In this document: one piece after another, positions 49,693 to 59,985 of the stretch
Layout: the number at the start of each line of letters is the position of its first letter
Numbering within the stretch: position 1 is the first letter of the stretch
Position numbers and translations under genes: made by a program
Notes under the pieces: generated by a model
Told to the model about the DNA's origin: nothing
What the model saw: only the letters and a program-made list of their open reading frames with translations
Database searches by the model: none
Origin: Diogma glabrata
Taxonomy: Eukaryota > Arthropoda > Insecta > Diptera > Cylindrotomidae
Direction of reading: 5' to 3'
Length of the DNA stretch: 64,000 nucleotides
Assembly: GCA_963693315.1 (NCBI GenBank)
Contig: OY856187.1
Location: forward strand, 50,459,161 to 50,523,160

Positions 49693-50253
49693 TCACGAAA
49701 AATTCGTGACATCGGCGTCATTACCATTATGATGATTATCAATGACAACCGGCTCATCATTTTCTTCATTTATAAAATTTATATTTGTGTTTGAATTTGT
49801 TGAATTTGATTCTAAACCAAATTCTAAATTTGAATCAGAAGCTTCAAATTCTTCACCTTGTGATGGAACTGGTCTCCTTTCAAAGTAATTGTAATCGATA
49901 TGATCATTAATAAGTTTCTTTAATTTTGAAGAATTGAAATTTTTCATTATATTTTTTGTCTTCATGTTAGGATTGAACTTGTTGATGACGCCGAACGTCG
50001 AACAAATTCTATTTTCTACAATTAAGATTGGAAATGTCTTCAGCTGGTGCTGCATAAGGAATGATAATTTTATCAACTTTTTTTTATTGTTTTGTGTTGC
50101 CTTCATGATAGAAAAATTCGTGACATCGGCGTCATTACCATTATGATGATTATCAATGACAACCGGCTCATCATTTTCTTCATTTGTAAAATTTATATTT
50201 GTGTTTGTATCTGTTGTATTTGATTCTAAACCAAATTCTAAATTTGAATCAGA
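49693..50253 (-). CDS. Unassigned ORF with an internal duplication of ~48 residues
   Basis: One minus-strand frame stays open from the edge of the LINE fragment at 50253 to a stop at 49693-49695 (about 187 codons). It contains two nearly identical acidic, N-rich copies of about 48 residues: each opens S-D-S-N-L-E-F-G-L-E-S-N and ends D-N-H-H-N-G-N-D-A-D-V-T-N-F-S (50111-50253 and 49696-49839). Between them is a basic, more structured segment (K-T-F-P-I-L-I-V-E-N-R-I-C-S-T-F-G-V). The duplication preserves frame. The 5' part is cut by the LINE tail. The family is unknown to me. Confidence 0.45.
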   Translation of the reverse strand, partial: SDSNLEFGLESNTTDTNTNINFTNEENDEPVVIDNHHNGNDADVTNFSIMKATQNNKKKLIKLSFLMQHQLKTFPILIVENRICSTFGVINKFNPNMKTKNIMKNFNSSKLKKLINDHIDYNYFERRPVPSQGEEFEASDSNLEFGLESNSTNSNTNINFINEENDEPVVIDNHHNGNDADVTNFS

Positions 50254-50254
50254 A

Positions 50255-50692
50255 TCCTAGCTAAGGAGCTTGATTCATTGCAGCACAGGAGAAATGTTGC
50301 TGATTTAACAATTTTTTATAAAAACGTTATGGATGAACGGGTTTCTGAAGAGATCAATTCGATTTTACCGAGGCCCGCATTTTTTTTGCGTCATACCAGA
50401 GCTGCAACAGCGGTCCATCCTTTTGCAGTTTAAGTAACAAAGTGTAGAACTGTTGCCTTGCAGCGTAATTGTTTTAATCGAGTCTCACACTCTTGGAATT
50501 CCTTGCCGGCGTAGGTTTTGCCTGATAATTTTAATCCTCAAAATTTTAAAAGTAAGGTTCAAAAATTCGTTAAGGAAACATAATTTAGAATCCCAAACCT
50601 AGTTGGCATGGTATCTTCGGATATTCAGAGACGTTAATTTATAACTCGTTATTATTAACTTCCTGACTAACTTCCAATAAAAAAAAAAAATT
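50255..50692 (+). pseudogene. 3' tail of a CR1/Jockey-like LINE
   Basis: The plus strand encodes a degenerate C-terminus of the same reverse transcriptase family as 9054-12008: L-Q-H-R-R-N-V-A-D-L, T-R-A-A-T-A-V-H-P-F, and S-H-S-W-N-S-L-P. The 3' UTR includes GGTATCTTCGGATATTCAGAG, close to GGTATCTTCGGATATTCAAAG of that element, and it ends in a poly(A) run (50680-50692). It is strongly 5'-truncated and carries stops, so it is an old insertion. It directly abuts the copia-like remnant. Confidence 0.8.
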
Positions 50693-51974
50693 TGCTGTCA
50701 GATGATTTGACCTCATTTGCTAATTCGTGAAATTGTCTCACAATATACAAATTATTTATTCTATCGGCAGCTGTAGTGATTTGAACATTTTGATTTTTGA
50801 TGACAGCTTGATCACCGTAGCAAATTCCTTTGCAGCCATTTTGTGATATTTTTGACACTGATAATAAATTGACATGCAAACTGGGGACGCAAATTATGTT
50901 TTCAAATTTACAAATTGCTTCATTTTTACCGTTAAATAAGGATAACTTCACTGTGTACAGGTGTACGATGTTGATTGAGACTTATCAGCCATTGTGACAT
51001 TTTTTCTTTATTCTTTAAATTTGATGAAATTACTCGCATCTGCACACATATGCGAAGTACTGCCACTTATCTAAAACCCATACCGGTGAACAATTATTTA
51101 ATTTTAATCGGAATATCTGAATTCTTTAATAATATCAGAATGAGCAACTACATAAGTGTGTTGAGAATTTAGTTCAGTATCTCGTCGCTTCTTATTTTTA
51201 TGCCAACATTTTGAGGTTCTGTGTCCAATTTTGCCGCAATGAAAACATTTAATTGTTTTCTTACTGTGGTTAACAAAATTTTCTTTTTTGACAGGAATGT
51301 TATGTGCTGTATTTTTATGGTTGTTAACCAATATTGCACTGTTGTTTGTAGTTTCATAACGATCATGTCTAGATTCAAATTCTTCTAGAATTTTATTTTT
51401 AATGTTTCGGCATCTGGTAAATTGTCCCTTGATTCTATTGCACATCTAAAATTTTCGAAAGAATCTGGTAAACTATACAGTAAAATAATGGTTAACATAT
51501 CGTCATTTATGGTTATGTTCATTTCTTGTAGTTTGTCGATGGAATCGAAAAATTTATTGATGTGATCATTAATGTTGTCACTATTCAGCATTTTTGAAAA
51601 CAACAATTGTTTTAACATGGTTGCCCTTCTAGCAGGAACTTTCGATTCATATGTTGCTTGTAACTTCAGCCAAATATCACGCGAGGTTATGCACGTTTTT
51701 ATATGTTCCAATTGATTTGGTTCCATTGTCAAAATCAAATCAGATTTTGCTTTTTGATCTTCGGTATCCTAAGTTAAGACATTAACGGCATCATCGGGTT
51801 TGATGTTTTGCCCATTAACATATTTCCAGCCGTCAGTATTAATCAATAATGCTAGTGCTTGGATTTTCCACGTTTCATAATTCTCTTTGCTTAATAGTTG
51901 TATTTTAGTTGTTGTGTTCACTGTAATTTTATTTTTGATATACAATTATCTTTAGTCCTGGGCCCATAATCTCT
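50693..51974 (-). pseudogene. Copia-like Gag-protease remnant
   Basis: Minus strand, from 51940 downwards. Gag opens with Q-L-L-S-K-E-N-Y-E-T-W-K (the usual copia N-terminal motif), then M-E-P-N-Q-L-E-H-I and D-S-I-D-K-L, and a zinc knuckle C-F-H-C-G-K-I-G-H-R-T-S-K-C. The protease-region motif L-H-V-N-L-L-S-V-S-K follows at 50860. Lesions: no ATG at the expected start, a stop near 51772, a frameshift near 51395 (A-rich run), and a break between 51104 and 50951. The element ends abruptly at the poly(A) of the LINE tail, so integrase, RT and RNase H are missing. Sequence beyond 51970 should be the end of its 5' LTR. Confidence 0.8.
51958..51969 (-). other. Copia-type primer binding site (half tRNA-iMet)
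   Basis: TTATGGGCCCAG on the minus strand is complementary to the anticodon stem-loop of initiator tRNA-Met, the internal priming site known for copia elements. It lies just upstream of the gag frame, as expected. Confidence 0.8.
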
Positions 51975-52095
51975 TAGAGTTAGCTGGGAAAAGATAAATA
52001 ACAATTTAAATATAATTCATATAATTTTATTACAACCACAATAAAAATTATACAACTTATTATGAACACGTTTTCTATGACAGAAATTATATAAA

Positions 52096-52202
52096 CTTAT
52101 GAAACGTGTGCAATTTATGAAACTTTTTTGCTATCCACAAAATTGTCGATCGATCCAGTTTCGAACCGATAAGAACTTTTTATCACACTTTAAAAAAAGT
52201 AT
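52096..52202 (-). repeat. Fold-back repeat B, copy B2, left arm
   Basis: TGTGCAATTTATGAAAC, TTTTTTGCTATCCACAAAAT and TGTCGATCGATCC are the reverse complement of 54290-54342 and 59840-59890. Copy A4 is inserted immediately after AAAAAAAGTAT. The arm ends abruptly at about 52096 next to the copia LTR remnant. Confidence 0.75.
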
Positions 52203-54280
52203 TGTAATAAAGCGGTTCTTCGTTGAATACCAACGAAGTGGTATAGCAGGCCGCGTACCTAGCGAGATTATTACAGTCTCAAGCTAGCTTCAGCACAAAT
52301 ATCAAAATTGTACGCGTGTCAAATAAACGAACGGATCAAGGAAAAGCTACGTGAAAAGAATAGACTCTGGCGAAATCTTCAAGCGAATTACGTTAATGCC
52401 CTTTTCCTTATCATTGTCGCCCTTTCAAGATGACGATGTTGTTGCACGACTACCAATTACGTTTTGCTCACCATCGCCAGTCAACCCTGAACTTTTCTTG
52501 GATGACATTTTCCTACACCAGCACTTCAACTTTCCGATAAAATAGTTAGTATTTATTTAATTAGAATTAGTCCCCCAAAAAATCCACGTATATATTTTTA
52601 GCGGCTTCGTAGTTCTTCTGTGAAGAATGTTCACACAATCACAATTAATCGATTCACAATACAATTACTAAGATTCGTTCCACTCATAACCAACAAATCA
52701 ATGAAAGAACCATTAACTGGGTTGCTTACATTTCACTGTTAATTTATGCTTTGATCTAAACTATATGAAAACGCTATCATCTTATCAGGAACAAAGGAGA
52801 ACCCCAAACATAACAAAGCAAATAATATGCCACTTTCTTGGCGAATTAAACTATCTTACCTTTTAATAAAATGGAAATTCGATCGTCAAAGTTGTACAAG
52901 TTCACGTTGTAGATATATTACAATAAAATTGGCATCGCCAAATAACTTCTCATCCACACATTCACGCACCCGCAGTCTCACACCTACGCATACATACAAA
53001 TTGGTTATAAAATAAAATAGAACTCACCCCATGGAATTGTCCAATCCTACTCCTCAACACCTCCACGCTTTCCTCGCCTAGCCCTCCGTAACTGTAAGGA
53101 AGGTAATCCTGGGTTTCGCACTAGTATGCGATAATAATTTCACCAAGGCTGCAAAAGATCGAACTAATCCACTTAGTGTCGATAACCACCGCCAAAACAT
53201 TTTATAGTATCCACAGAGATTATTCCTTCAAACGAAATTACTACATCTTGAGTGGAATCCACAGTTGTTCTGCTGTTGTACCAAAAACACGAATAATAAC
53301 TCGCCTATATGCGAAGGTCCTTTATTCCCCGTTAATTAATTCTGCAAACTCTCAAACTCAGGTTTATATAATTATCCCGGTACCAAAATTCTTTTAATTG
53401 TGATTTTATTCATATGATGAATGATCAATATCGGACCTGAATTCAGGAATAATAGTTTACATAGGTACCCCAAATTTCTTTTATAGGCAATTTATTCACA
53501 ATATGATATATCAATAATGTTTTTAAATTACAGTCTAATAATTTATTTAAATATAAAATTCTCTTATTGGTATTAGTTTCATGTTAAGGATCAACAAGAC
53601 CCAATATAATATAAATTGAATACCCGAGTAGTAAATCTAACGTGGGCGATTTTTCTTTTTCCCAATTTTGGACAACACGACAAAACATTTATGGCTATAT
53701 TTTTTTGTTTATTTTTAATTCACTTAGTTTTATTAGTGATTTGACTATAATTTAATTAACACTGAGATAAGGCGTAGGTGATTTTCACCATTTTTGGACA
53801 TCACATGAATAACTATCAAAATATAACGATTTATTTTTTTATTATACTTAGCTATAATTACACTGAACTAAATAAAGTATATAAATTGCACTATCCCGAG
53901 GAACGATTTCCACCATCTTTTGTTTCCATATTTTTTTTTACAAAATACCACAAAACATATGTTGCCTATAATTTTATTTGTTTTACTCATTTTACATATA
54001 TTCCCTATTATAATATGGATTTTATGTTTTGTTCGTACTCCGGATTAACAGGATACGTGGCACAAATTAAATTACCACCAAAAATACCTGATCTATCACG
54101 CGGTTGATGGTTTTCTTGCGTTTTTCATCCCGGTTTATTTTTATGCCAACTCCACAAAAAAAAACACAAATCTGTCAAAACGTTCCAATCAGAATAATGA
54201 CAAAGAGAATTGGCGAATAAGAGGGAAAAGGAAAGCACCGCGAGTCCAAATCACGAAGATTGAATAATAGTTTCGTTACA
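52203..54280 (-). mobile_element. Repeat family A, copy A4
   Basis: Begins TGTAATAAAGC and ends TTTCGTTACA, flanked by GTAT on both sides (52199-52202 and 54281-54284). The insertion can be confirmed because an unoccupied version of the target, ACTTTTTTTAAAGTGTAAT preceded by GGTAT, is present at 54692-54715 in another B copy. Length 2078 bp. It shares with A2 the GGTATAGCAGGCCGCGTACC segment, AGTTAGTATTTATTTAATT, AGCGGCTTCGTAGTTCTTCT, CACTTTCTTGG and CTCACCCCATGG. No coding capacity is recognised. This is the best-bounded copy of the family. Confidence 0.75.
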
Positions 54281-54420
54281 GTATACCATTCTCATCGACA
54301 ATTTTGTGGATAGCAAAAAAATTTCATAAATTGCACACCATATTTTGTTAGATTCAGTTTTCTATTCATGATGGGATAACTTCTATCGGAGTGATGTAAT
54401 ATCACAAATAATTCATTGAA
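54281..54420 (+). repeat. Fold-back repeat B, copy B2, right arm and end
   Basis: Continues the B copy interrupted by A4: ATCGACAATTTTGTGGATAG, TTTCATAAATTGCACACC, then two small stems (GATGG...TCTATC-like and GTGAT-GTAAT-ATCAC) and AATTCATTGAATTAATT at the outer end. Confidence 0.75.
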
Positions 54421-54734
54421 TTAATTGTAGATAATGTGTCGATAGACAGAAATGAAGATGGTCATCTTCTTCTCGCCGATACAAGTTTGTTATCCAATTC
54501 TAACTTGGTTAGAGTATAACAACAATAGTGCTCAACTAGAGAAATAAATTGACTAAACCTGAATCTAATAAAAATATGTTTATGAAAGTTTTTTGTTTTC
54601 TTATACTTCGCTAGAGTAGTAGACCAATTTTGGTTTATACAGCGTTAAATTTTTTTGGTAGTGTATCTATTCGGCTAGCCCTGATGAGAATGGTATACTT
54701 TTTTTAAAGTGTAATAAAAAGTTCTTATCAGTTC
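54421..54734 (+). repeat. Left part of B copy B3, host site of the Mag element
   Basis: The last ~50 bases (CTTTTTTTAAAGTGTAATAA, then AAAGTTCTTATCAGTTC) are B interior and continue after the Mag element at 59831 (GTTCGAAACTAGATCGATCG). The part before about 54660 is unassigned AT-rich sequence. Confidence 0.6.
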
Positions 54735-54919
54735 TGTTAAGTATTGATATTGTATTTAAGTATTGTAAACGCAGGTTTAACGTAAACATGTTTTCTCTGT
54801 TATACCAATTGTATATATATAAATGATATTTCTAATAAATGTTCAGTCTTGTATAAACTACGATACGCTTTATTTCTTTATCCATTGTGTCATACCATCG
54901 TAATGCTAGAACATAGAAA
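54735..54919 (+). repeat. 5' LTR of the Mag-like element
   Basis: 185 bp, TG start, with AATAAATG (about 54832) as a probable polyadenylation signal followed by TTCAGTCTTG. Confidence 0.95.
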
Positions 54920-54937
54920 TGGCGACGAAGATGGGAT
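54920..54937 (+). other. Primer binding site, tRNA-Ser(GCU) type
   Basis: TGGCGACGAAGATGGGAT directly follows the LTR and is complementary, with one mismatch, to the 3' end remembered for tRNA-Ser(GCU) (...CCCATCCTCGTCGCCA). Confidence 0.75.
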
Positions 54938-55204
54938 AAAAGATAAAATATAAAATATAAAATATTAAAATTGTTTGTTATACAAAGAAAGTTAAATTTT
55001 TTTTTTGTTTTGAAAATATAAATATATGGTAAATAAATGCAAGTTAATGGTAAAACATTAAAACAGTTTTGTGTTCTAGAAAGTTTACAGATTTATACGA
55101 GTAAATAAATACAGGTTGTGCTACAGTTGTGTTTTGAGTTTTGTGTTGATAAAAATGTGCGAGTTTTCGTTATAATTTATGCTTATAATTGATGGTTATA
55201 TTTA

Positions 55205-58200
55205 ATGAAAATTAATAAAATGGAAAAATATGTTCCATTGGTGCACTGTTTTTCAGACTGGGTCGATCAGTTGGAAATGTTGTTTGTAGTCAATGCAGTC
55301 ACAGACGACAAGATAAAAGCAGCAACACTAATCACATCATTATCCATAGATGTTTTTTGTGTATTAAAATCGCTTACACATCCAGCGGTACCTTCAACAA
55401 AAAGTTTTAAAGAGTTAAAGGGTTTATTGCAGGATCATTTTGCTCCGAAAATAAACACAATTTCGGAAAGGTTTAAATTTAATACACGTAACCAGCAACC
55501 AAGTGAAAGTGTGGCAGATTATGTCATCGAGTTGAAAAAATTAGCGGCTACATGCAGTTTTGGAAATTTTTATGATGAAGCGTTACGTGACCGTTTGGTG
55601 AGCGGTATTACAAACGTAGTGGTGCAAACGGCATTATTACAAAAAACTAGTTTATCTTTTGATAATGCGGTGGATATGGCAAAAACGGTGGAACTAGCGG
55701 AAAATCAAATTAAAATTTTCCATCCGGGAAATCAATCCATTAATAAATTTCAAAATTTGTCCACAGATAAATATGGTGCAAGAGCAAGATCAAGGTCGAA
55801 AAGTCCAAGGCGTGTATCATTTAAGCATAGAAGCCGTTCAAGGTCGACATCTAGAAATCGTTGTAGAAGGTGTGGCCGTAATCATAGTCATAAAAACTAC
55901 AGTTGTCCAGCAAAAAATTGGAAATGTTTTGTTTGTGGTATTCAAGGACATACATCACAAGTATGTCATGCCAAAGCAACTTTTAGAAATTCATCACCAA
56001 AACCTTATTCAAAAATGAATAGTATTAACCAACTTAATGAAAAAACAGAAGTTGACAATGTTTTTCAACACATGGCGTTGAAACATCTGAAAAATATTGG
56101 AGCTGTGTACGCAAGCAATCCTATGTACGTGGAAGTCATCATTGAAGATAGTCAATTAAAAATGGAAGTAGACATTGGTGCGGCTTTATCAGTTTTTCCC
56201 TTTGATACTTATAAATCTTTATTTTTAGGTCGGAATCTTGTTCCTGGTGGAGTTCATCTACAAATGGTTTCGGGAGAAGAGGTTGACGTGGTTGGAAAGT
56301 TTAGAGTACGTGTCAGATGTGGTATCAAGGATGTTTTTCTGGATTTACTAGTAATTAAATCAAGTAAACCATTTATTCCTTTAATGGGTCGAAATTGGCT
56401 AGATGTTTTAACACCAAATTGGCGTAAGTTTTTTTTTAATTTTTCTAATGTAGCAGTCGGTTTGCGATCGGGTGACACAAATCCAGTTTTAGTTAAGACA
56501 AATGAAAATAATTTTGAAAATCTTCAAAAATTGTCTGACAATAGTCAAAATTGTGGTGTAAGCAAGGTTGTTGTTAACTCGTCTTTAAAAAATAATATAT
56601 GTCAGTCTTTAAGTCTAGGAGAAAGAAATTGTAATCAGTCGTCAAATCATTTATTGTATAATGAGTTGTCTTATGGTAAAGAAATTCAGTGTAGTTCATT
56701 GTCTAGTAGTCAGTCAAGACTATGTGTCTGTCAGTCAAGTCTATCTTTTGGTAGTATGAAGCCAAATGCTAATTGCCAAAAAGGAAATAAGTCTGTGTCG
56801 TGTTCTGAGAGTATGGAAAGTAATGCAGGTAGTGCGAATGTAATTTGTTCATTAGGTGATAATTTTGTGTGTGTTTTAAAATCCAAATATGAGAATGTTT
56901 TTGATCAAAATAGTTCAGCCCATATTAAAGATTTTGTGGCAGAGGTTAGAGTTAAAGAAAATTGTACCCCAATTTTCTGTAAATATTACGAAGTGCCATT
57001 CGCAATCAAGAATAAAGTGAAAAAGGAACTGGATCGTTTAACCCAAACAAATATAATTACACCTATTATGTTTAGTCGGTGGGCAAGTCCTATTGTTTGT
57101 GTACCTAAAAAGAATGGTGAAATCCGTATTTGTTGCGATTATAAAGTTTCGGTTAACAAAGTTATCGAAATAAGTCAATATCCGTTGCCAAGAATGGAGA
57201 ATATTTTTGCAAAGATGGCTGGCTCAAAAGTCTTTTGTGTTTTGGATCTTAGTGGAGCATATCAACAGATGAGAGTGTCTGAGAAATCAAAACAAATTTT
57301 AACGATTAATACCGAATGGGGATTATTTCAAATTAATAGGTTACCTTTCGGTCTATCGTCGTCACCAGCCATATTTCAAGGTATGATGGATGAAGTCTTG
57401 AAAGACATAGTCGGAGTGACGTGTTATTTGGACGATGTCCTTATAGGAGCATCTGATTATGATAGTTGTGCAAAAAGATTAGAAAACGTTATTTCACACC
57501 TTTCAAAGTTCAATATTAAGGTCAATCTTAATAAATGTCTTTTTTTTACGCGTTCGGTTTCGTATTTGGGACATAGTCTATCAGAAAATGGAGTAAGTCC
57601 AAACCCTGAAAAGATTAAAGCAATTAATGAGGCTCCAGAACCCAAAGACGTTCCACAATTGCAATCATATCTTGGACTTTTGAGTTTTTACTCACGGTTT
57701 ATTCCAAACATGTCTTCGGAATTAAAGCAGTTATACGACTTATTGAAAAAAAACAGTAATTTTATTTGGACAGAAGAATGTGCCAAAGCCTTTAGAAAGA
57801 GTAAACAGTTAGTTACGTCTCACAAAGTGTTGACTTACTATGATCCGTCTAAACCTATCATTGTCACATGTGATGCAAGTCCATATGGAATAGGGGCCGT
57901 ACTTTCCCATAGGATAGGAAATGTGGAGTACCCTGTATTTTTTGTATCATCTACTTTGAGTCCTGCTGAACAACAATATGCTCAAATTCAACGGGAAGCT
58001 TTAGCAATTGTTTTTGCTGTCAAACGCTTTCATAAATACATATACGGCCAAAGATTTACATTGGTTACGGACCATCAACCACTTAAAGAAATTTTCAGTC
58101 CTTCTAAAGGGTTACCAGTTCTTGCCTTACATCGATTGCAAAGGTGGTCAATAATTTTAGCTGCTTATCAGTATGATATAGTTTATCGAAAAGGTATTCA

Positions 58201-59542
58201 TAACGGAAATGCGGATGCGTTATCACGTTTACCGTTGAATGAAAACTCCAAAATTGATGATAACTTAGTTAATATGTTGAACGTAGTAAGTTTGGTTTCT
58301 AGACCTCTAGATTTTCGTGAAATAGCCGTAGAGACGGAGAAGGATCCAATTTTGTTTAAAGTGTTAAAGTGTTGTCGGTCTGGTTGGTCAAATCATTGTA
58401 AAGAAATTGACATTAAGCCGTATTTTCTTATTAGATCAGAGTTGGTGATTGAAGAAAATTGTTTAATGAGAGGTGATAGGATTGTAATTCCAATGTCATT
58501 GCAAAAACAGGTTTTGAATCTGATACATGAAAACCACACAGGTATTGTGAGAATGAAATTGCTTGCTAGAAGCTATTGTTGGTGGCCTCGGATTGATTCC
58601 GATATTGAAAGAGTGGCCAGCTCTTGTGAAGCTTGTGTCATAACATCAAATTTTTCTCAACAACATATAGTCCCGTGGCCAAAAACAAATTACCCATTTG
58701 AACGAGTTCATATTGATTTTTTTTATTTCAACAGTGAAAATTTTTTGTTATTAGTAGATAGTTTTTCTAAATATATTGAGGTTTGGTATATGCGTGATAC
58801 AACAGCGAGAAGTGTTATTAAATGTCTTCGTTCATTTTTTGTAATTTATGGTTTGCCAAAAGAGTTGGTCTCCGATAATGGTCCTCCTTTTGATTCAAAA
58901 GAGTTTGTTAGTTTTTTGACGAATAATGGCGTTGAAATTACAAAAAGTCCTCCGTATCACCCAAATTCCAATGGTATTGCTGAACGTGGAGTGCAGACAA
59001 TTAAACAATATTTGAAAAAATTATTTTTAGTTAAAACTTCATTATCAGTTGAAGAAAAATTGGATAGTTTTCTTTTCACATATAGAAATACTCCTTTAAC
59101 CACCACTGGGGTACCGCCAAACGAAATTATTTTTAAATACAAAACTAAAACGAAACTGGATTTGTTGAAACCGAGAGCTGTGCTGGCTGTTGGAGAAGAA
59201 AAAATAAGGAAAGAAATGGAATCTAAATTTTCTGTTGGGGATAAAGTTATGTTCAGAAATTTTGAGTCGAAAGCTTCTGTTAAATGGATACCAAGCCGAG
59301 TATTGAAAATTGTAAGTCCAGTAACTTATTTGGTAAATGTTGGTAACCAAGTTCGATTCACACATGAGGATCATCTCAAACCTAGTCATTTAGATAGTAC
59401 CGCTCATCCTGGAACATCCTTGATCCCAACATATGTAACATTAAATTCGGGCCAAGAACGTGCTGATGTTGTGTGTCAGCCAGAACCATTAAGACGCTCC
59501 ACCAGGGAAAGATGCCCTCCTGATCGCTTAATGTACAAGTAA
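55205..59542 (+). CDS. Gag-Pol polyprotein of the Mag-like element
   Basis: 1445 residues without a break. Gag occupies about 1-260, with two cysteine knuckles (C-R-R-C-G-R-N-H near residue 219; C-F-V-C-G-I-Q-G-H-T-S-Q-V-C near 241). The protease core near residue 323 reads V-D-I-G-A-A-L-S-V, where aspartic proteases have D-T-G or D-S-G. RT: R-I-C-C-D-Y-K, L-D-L-S-G-A-Y-Q-Q, L-P-F-G-L-S-S-S-P and Y-L-D-D (about 740). RNase H: T-C-D-A-S-P-Y-G-I-G and T-D-H-Q-P-L. Integrase: H-x3-H...C-x2-C finger near 1108-1146, then D1171, D1224 and E1260, a DD35E spacing. The C-terminus is basic. It makes the particle proteins and enzymes for reverse transcription and integration. A less likely upstream start would only add leader sequence. 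No env is present. Confidence 0.95.
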   Translation: MKINKMEKYVPLVHCFSDWVDQLEMLFVVNAVTDDKIKAATLITSLSIDVFCVLKSLTHPAVPSTKSFKELKGLLQDHFAPKINTISERFKFNTRNQQPSESVADYVIELKKLAATCSFGNFYDEALRDRLVSGITNVVVQTALLQKTSLSFDNAVDMAKTVELAENQIKIFHPGNQSINKFQNLSTDKYGARARSRSKSPRRVSFKHRSRSRSTSRNRCRRCGRNHSHKNYSCPAKNWKCFVCGIQGHTSQVCHAKATFRNSSPKPYSKMNSINQLNEKTEVDNVFQHMALKHLKNIGAVYASNPMYVEVIIEDSQLKMEVDIGAALSVFPFDTYKSLFLGRNLVPGGVHLQMVSGEEVDVVGKFRVRVRCGIKDVFLDLLVIKSSKPFIPLMGRNWLDVLTPNWRKFFFNFSNVAVGLRSGDTNPVLVKTNENNFENLQKLSDNSQNCGVSKVVVNSSLKNNICQSLSLGERNCNQSSNHLLYNELSYGKEIQCSSLSSSQSRLCVCQSSLSFGSMKPNANCQKGNKSVSCSESMESNAGSANVICSLGDNFVCVLKSKYENVFDQNSSAHIKDFVAEVRVKENCTPIFCKYYEVPFAIKNKVKKELDRLTQTNIITPIMFSRWASPIVCVPKKNGEIRICCDYKVSVNKVIEISQYPLPRMENIFAKMAGSKVFCVLDLSGAYQQMRVSEKSKQILTINTEWGLFQINRLPFGLSSSPAIFQGMMDEVLKDIVGVTCYLDDVLIGASDYDSCAKRLENVISHLSKFNIKVNLNKCLFFTRSVSYLGHSLSENGVSPNPEKIKAINEAPEPKDVPQLQSYLGLLSFYSRFIPNMSSELKQLYDLLKKNSNFIWTEECAKAFRKSKQLVTSHKVLTYYDPSKPIIVTCDASPYGIGAVLSHRIGNVEYPVFFVSSTLSPAEQQYAQIQREALAIVFAVKRFHKYIYGQRFTLVTDHQPLKEIFSPSKGLPVLALHRLQRWSIILAAYQYDIVYRKGIHNGNADALSRLPLNENSKIDDNLVNMLNVVSLVSRPLDFREIAVETEKDPILFKVLKCCRSGWSNHCKEIDIKPYFLIRSELVIEENCLMRGDRIVIPMSLQKQVLNLIHENHTGIVRMKLLARSYCWWPRIDSDIERVASSCEACVITSNFSQQHIVPWPKTNYPFERVHIDFFYFNSENFLLLVDSFSKYIEVWYMRDTTARSVIKCLRSFFVIYGLPKELVSDNGPPFDSKEFVSFLTNNGVEITKSPPYHPNSNGIAERGVQTIKQYLKKLFLVKTSLSVEEKLDSFLFTYRNTPLTTTGVPPNEIIFKYKTKTKLDLLKPRAVLAVGEEKIRKEMESKFSVGDKVMFRNFESKASVKWIPSRVLKIVSPVTYLVNVGNQVRFTHEDHLKPSHLDSTAHPGTSLIPTYVTLNSGQERADVVCQPEPLRRSTRERCPPDRLMYK

Positions 59543-59645
59543 ACAAATTATATAGATAGTTCATTAAATTATTGTTGCTAATGATTGTTAAAATTGTTAA
59601 ATGTAATTTGTAATAATAAAGTCAATTTTATTTTGTTGGGAGAAC

Positions 59646-59830
59646 TGTTAAGTATTGATATTGTATTTAAGTATTGTAAACGCAGGTTTAACGTAAACAT
59701 GTTTTCTCTGTTATACCAATTGTATATATATAAATGATATTTCTAATAAATGTTCAGTCTTGTATAAACTACGATACGCTTTATTTCTTTATCCATTGTG
59801 TCATACCATCGTAATGCTAGAACATAGAAA
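59646..59830 (+). repeat. 3' LTR of the Mag-like element
   Basis: Same 185-bp sequence as the 5' LTR; no difference was seen on reading. Confidence 0.95.
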
Positions 59831-59985
59831 GTTCGAAACTAGATCGATCGACAATTTTGTTGGATAGCAAAAAAATTTCATAAATTGCACACCATATATG
59901 ATAGATTCAGCCTTATTATTCATGATGGGATAACTTCCATCGGAGTGATGTAATATCACAAATAATTCATTGAATTAATTATGAA
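59831..59985 (+). repeat. Right part of B copy B3
   Basis: Resumes the B sequence interrupted by the Mag element: GTTCGAAACTAGATCGATCG, GACAATTTTGTTGGATAG, then the stem GATGGGATAACTTCCATC, the stem GTGATGTAATATCAC and the end AATTCATTGAATTAATT. Confidence 0.75.

Larger units (their letters stand above)
54735..59830 (+). mobile_element. Mag-clade gypsy retrotransposon, structurally complete
   Basis: LTRs at 54735-54919 and 59646-59830 (185 bp each) read identical. They begin TGTTAAG and end CATAGAAA. A 4-bp duplication GTTC flanks the element (54731-54734 and 59831-59834). A primer site matching tRNA-Ser (54920) and a purine-rich tract (GTTGGGAGAAC, 59635-59645) are in place. One uninterrupted Gag-Pol ORF (55205-59542) fills the interior. 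Identical LTRs and open frame mean a very recent insertion. The Mag clade is inferred from the single fused ORF, two knuckles, the tRNA-Ser primer and the integrase sequence. Confidence 0.95.

Noticed and set aside
52203..54280. Family A as a Helitron
   Set aside because: There is a small stem near one end, but no CTRR terminus, and the copies make 4-bp target duplications, which Helitrons do not.
55205..59645. An envelope gene in the Mag-like element
   Set aside because: Only about 100 bp separate the end of pol from the 3' LTR.
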